A program made the translations under genes and the position numbers. A stretch of 64,000 bases of DNA from Bryum argenteum (taxonomy: Eukaryota; Streptophyta; Bryopsida; Bryales; Bryaceae): NCBI GenBank assembly GCA_037043015.1, contig CM073328.1, positions 9,893,495 through 9,957,494 of the forward strand, written 5' to 3'. This document shows, piece by piece, positions 61,115 through 64,000 of the stretch (its first letter is position 1; each line of letters opens with the position of its first letter). A model generated the notes under the pieces. The model was not told the DNA's origin. It was given only the letters and a program-made list of their open reading frames with translations, and did no database searches.

Positions 61115-62695
61115 CCTAGAAATGGGAATCACCTCACACAAAACATGAAATTTTGCTATTATCTTTTGTGGTTCTGTCTTGTTTTGTAGTTACACGAGTG
61201 TATTCTGCCAACGTGATGCTTTTGTTGATTGCCCTGTCCTGTGATTGAATTTGTACTTTACTTTCTTCGAGTTCGGATCGTTGATCCTTTCGCTTTATTT
61301 ATAATGATGCGAAATATTAGTCTCACTAACTTCAGATTTGGATATAGTCCAAAGTATTACTCTGAAGTCGATTTTTGGTCGTCAACGTCACTCCTAGAGC
61401 ACTTGATTTTCATAGAATACTCAAAAATTATTTAGTTCCTGTAATTATAATTGGAACGAAATAGGAAAATGTCATGGTTACTGTTTAACTTTTTAACGGG
61501 TGTCATGTGGACACTAGTTTTCTTATGTTTTTTTCTTTGAACAGATTTTGATGGAATTTGAATACCTTCTAATTCCTAACCTTATGAAAGTAAACCCAAA
61601 CTATAACTTTATGGTTGCGAGAAGTCGCACAAACATCCCACGGTTAATATACAAGATTATAATGTTTATAGTATAAACTAGTCATATATTGATAATAAAA
61701 CTTGTAACTTTTGAAGGATGTACTACTTTACTCATCTATATATTCCTAGAATAAATATTTTACTTTGAATGGGATTGGTCCACATGTGCACTAGGTCAAT
61801 AGCTTTGCAATGACATATCATATGTGAGAAGAGGCTTTATACGCTATCTATGATGACTATTTTGCATGAGTGTACTTGAATATGTACAATAACGTTCTAA
61901 AATTATACGGATCTACTGGGAGGGTCTCAATGTGAGGAGAGATCAAGAATCATCCATTTGTGTGAAATACAACATAGTTTGTTGTATATACTTTCTGTAT
62001 TTTAATGTTTTTCTGTATTCTGTGTTATATTTTTAGCTATTCCAAGAGTTATACAACTCCAAATTGTGATTGATTATTTGTTTAGAGAACCTCAAAGATC
62101 AATATGCAATAAATGTCATGAAAAGTGAGATAATACATGTAAATTGACCCACTCTAGGCCAGCCTCACGTTAAATGGTTAGTAACTGTTGTTAATTAGTC
62201 TCATAATTCCTTGTCTCAAGAACTACAACCAACTAAGCTTGTAATAAAGAAAGTTAAAGTTATTGAAATTATCATATCACGAATGTCCAAATATAATGGG
62301 TTGTTTCCCAAAATACAAACATGTGTGTCCATCTATGTGGTTCAATAATGTTTGAATTATGACTTACAAACTTTTGACTCACACATTCAAAAAGAAAACA
62401 AGCTTCCTACTTCATATTTAGTATTTAATTTTTAAAAAGCTCCTTTGTAAAGTCAAGGAATAAGAGATATAAAAACAACTTGCCTTTACAAGCTAGTTCC
62501 ATCATTGTGTATGACACAAGAAGAACCACACATACGTTTAAAGAACTATATCTACAAATAAGAGTTCACCAAAAACACTCTACAACTCAATGGCACAGTG
62601 TGCAACTGTTTATACTTACATGCATAGATCAGATTAGCATGTCAGAACTTATGGATCACAAACATATCATATGAAGATCAACGAAGCTCACTTGG
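61115..62695. other. Spacer between the ERG-like and zinc-finger genes
   Basis: The two genes converge here. The sequence is AT-rich, with no gene or recognisable element. Confidence 0.4.
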
Positions 62696-63797
62696 TTACG
62701 GATGAGACGGATTAGACTCATAGACGGATGGAGTACTTGGAGAGGAGTCACGCAAGAACTGGATGAACTCATCAGTAAACATGTTGTGGTGCTGAAGCTG
62801 CTGAAGGTGGTACAAGTTAGCCGTGGCCGTGGGCTCATTCGTGCTAGTAACTCGTGAGTCATGATTCGAATTCATAGTGTTGTCGCGATTCTGCGTGGGC
62901 TCATTCACGAATGTGCTAGCAACTCGTGAGCCATGATTCGAATTCATAGTGTAGCCATGATTCGAATGATTCGAATTCATAGTGTTGTCGCGATTCTGCT
63001 GCACGTGGTTGTGGTTGTTGGAGGAATTTGTCGGCATCGTACTGTTGAAATGTTGTTGCGCTGCCAAAAATGATGTATTGGCTTGAACGAATTCCGTTGC
63101 CGTCGAATGCAAATAGGCGGCCGTCGCCGGCATATTATAGAATTGTGCACGTCGAGGTTGCAACCCCGATCTCTGAGCAATCTCTGTTGCCGATAGTTGT
63201 CCGGACCTGCTCCTAAACCATCACAGTAATGAAACAACAAAGAAACAACAAACAAGAAAATTTTAACAAAAAATTTACCACAATATGCCAACCAAACCAA
63301 CAAGATAACCAAAACCAAAACAATGGTAATCAAACCGAACTAACTACATAACCAAAACTGAAACAACGCTGATCGATCGAACTTACATGTTGTTGTTCAT
63401 GTTGTTCGTGTATCCTTGCGCCGAGACAGACACATGGTGATAAACGTTAATCAAATCCTGAGCTTTTTGCAATGTCTCGTGTTCGCGTTCTGCAGTAAGA
63501 CAGGAAGTTCGTTGTCATTGAAAGTAACGAAAATCAAACCCTGAGCGAATTGAAATGCGATGCAATCGGAAGACAGGTACCTTGGCGGTGTTTGTTCATG
63601 TGGCCGCCGAGCGCCTGCGACTTCTGGAAAAATGAGTGGCAGAAGCGACATTCGTAAAAGTCCTTTCCATTCCCCTCGTCCTCATCGCGATTGTCATCGC
63701 CGTCAGAGGGCCTCCGCTTGCGAGCCTTCTTCGACTCCTCCGCCGCGGCAGCATGTTGCTGATCATCTCCGTTTGCTGCAGACGATGATCCTGCCAT
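62696..63797 (-). CDS. Single C2H2 (QALGGH) zinc-finger transcription factor, JAGGED/SUPERMAN-like
   Basis: Three exons on the minus strand, 63797-63581, 63489-63387 and 63206-62696, join in frame to 276 residues. A basic nuclear-signal-like KKARKRR (about 23-29) precedes one zinc finger, YECRFCHSFFQKSQALGGHM, with Cys 50 and 53 and His 66 and 70. The plant-specific QALGGH helix is intact. The finger is followed across intron 1 by HRQEREHETLQKAQ, the extension seen in JAGGED- and KNUCKLES-type plant regulators of organ growth. The long C-terminal half is rich in Asn, Gln, His and Ser, a probable disordered activation or repression region. It contains a repeated NRDNTMNSNH and SRVxST unit from a DNA tandem repeat (about 62840-63000). 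No LxLxL EAR motif is seen. The exact subfamily is uncertain. Confidence 0.85.
62835..63000. repeat. In-frame tandem repeat in the zinc-finger gene tail
   Basis: Copies of GATTCGAATTCATAGTGTTG plus GTCGCGATTCTG, and of GTGGGCTCATTCRCGAA, alternate two to three times. They encode the Asn/His-rich repeats of the protein. Confidence 0.75.
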
Positions 63798-64000
63798 TAC
63801 GAAATAAATGTTCGGGAACTGAACTGACTACGATAAACTGCAGAACGCAACACTGCGGCACGAGCACTTCCCTCGAGTCCTGATCACGACAAACTAGCTG
63901 ATGACGAAAACTAGGTGATGGAGAAGTGCTGCATGCACACAAGCTAGCCACCGACCGCCCGTTCTTCGCCCCACGGCTCCCTGCTCAATGCTTTTTTACT
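63798..64000 (-). promoter_or_regulatory. 5' region of the zinc-finger gene
   Basis: About 200 bases upstream of the ATG are in the window. They are GC-richer than the spacer and probably include leader and promoter; no specific element is recognised. Confidence 0.35.

Overview
The window is nuclear DNA of a land plant. Split genes have short GT-AG introns (about 70 to 900 bases). The proteins include plant-type families: OXA2 with a TPR tail, an ERG-type organellar ERA GTPase, an NFD6-like protein, a JAGGED/SUPERMAN-type QALGGH zinc finger and RWP-RK. Several promoters carry telo-boxes. Non-coding DNA is AT-rich and full of small DNA-transposon derivatives. The divergent protein sequences suggest a seed-free plant, perhaps a moss, but nothing seen here names the species. 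Layout: 1.2-4.2 kb holds an EXO5-type exonuclease (+). 5.4-6.1 kb holds an unrecognised Arg/Ser-rich ORF (-). 8.6-9.6 kb is a degenerate tandem array abutting the 3' end of a two-exon membrane-anchored SGNH/PC-esterase gene (-, 9.6-11.2 kb). That gene is head to head with a 14-exon OXA2-like insertase gene (+, 12.0-16.7 kb). From 17 to 29.6 kb I find no convincing gene: there are dispersed repeats, three related minisatellite arrays, a PIF/Harbinger-like MITE and a TA-flanked MITE nested in another repeat. 30.7-31.9 kb is a small conserved plant gene of unknown function (+), and 35.3-36.4 kb is an NFD6-like mitochondrial gene (-). From 36.6 to 53.5 kb repeats return. They include elements flanked by TTAA, elements with CACTA ends, two degenerate RWP-RK-like loci, and a diverged inverted duplication (about 42.4-45.1 and 49.1-51.65 kb). 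55.2-58.2 kb is a NASP-type histone chaperone (-), divergent from an ERG-type GTPase (+, 58.7-61.1 kb). 62.7-63.8 kb is a C2H2 zinc-finger gene (-). How the genes relate: four of the recognisable products (EXO5, OXA2-like, NFD6-like, ERG-like) have likely or possible organellar roles, and all four have telo-box motifs just upstream. This may mean shared growth-linked expression, which is inference. NASP (histone supply) and ERG share a divergent intergenic region of about 500 bases. The most unusual content is the set of TTAA-flanked short elements. Two are exactly 260 bases long, and the diverged duplication appears to preserve one unoccupied target site. This is the signature expected of piggyBac-type non-autonomous elements.
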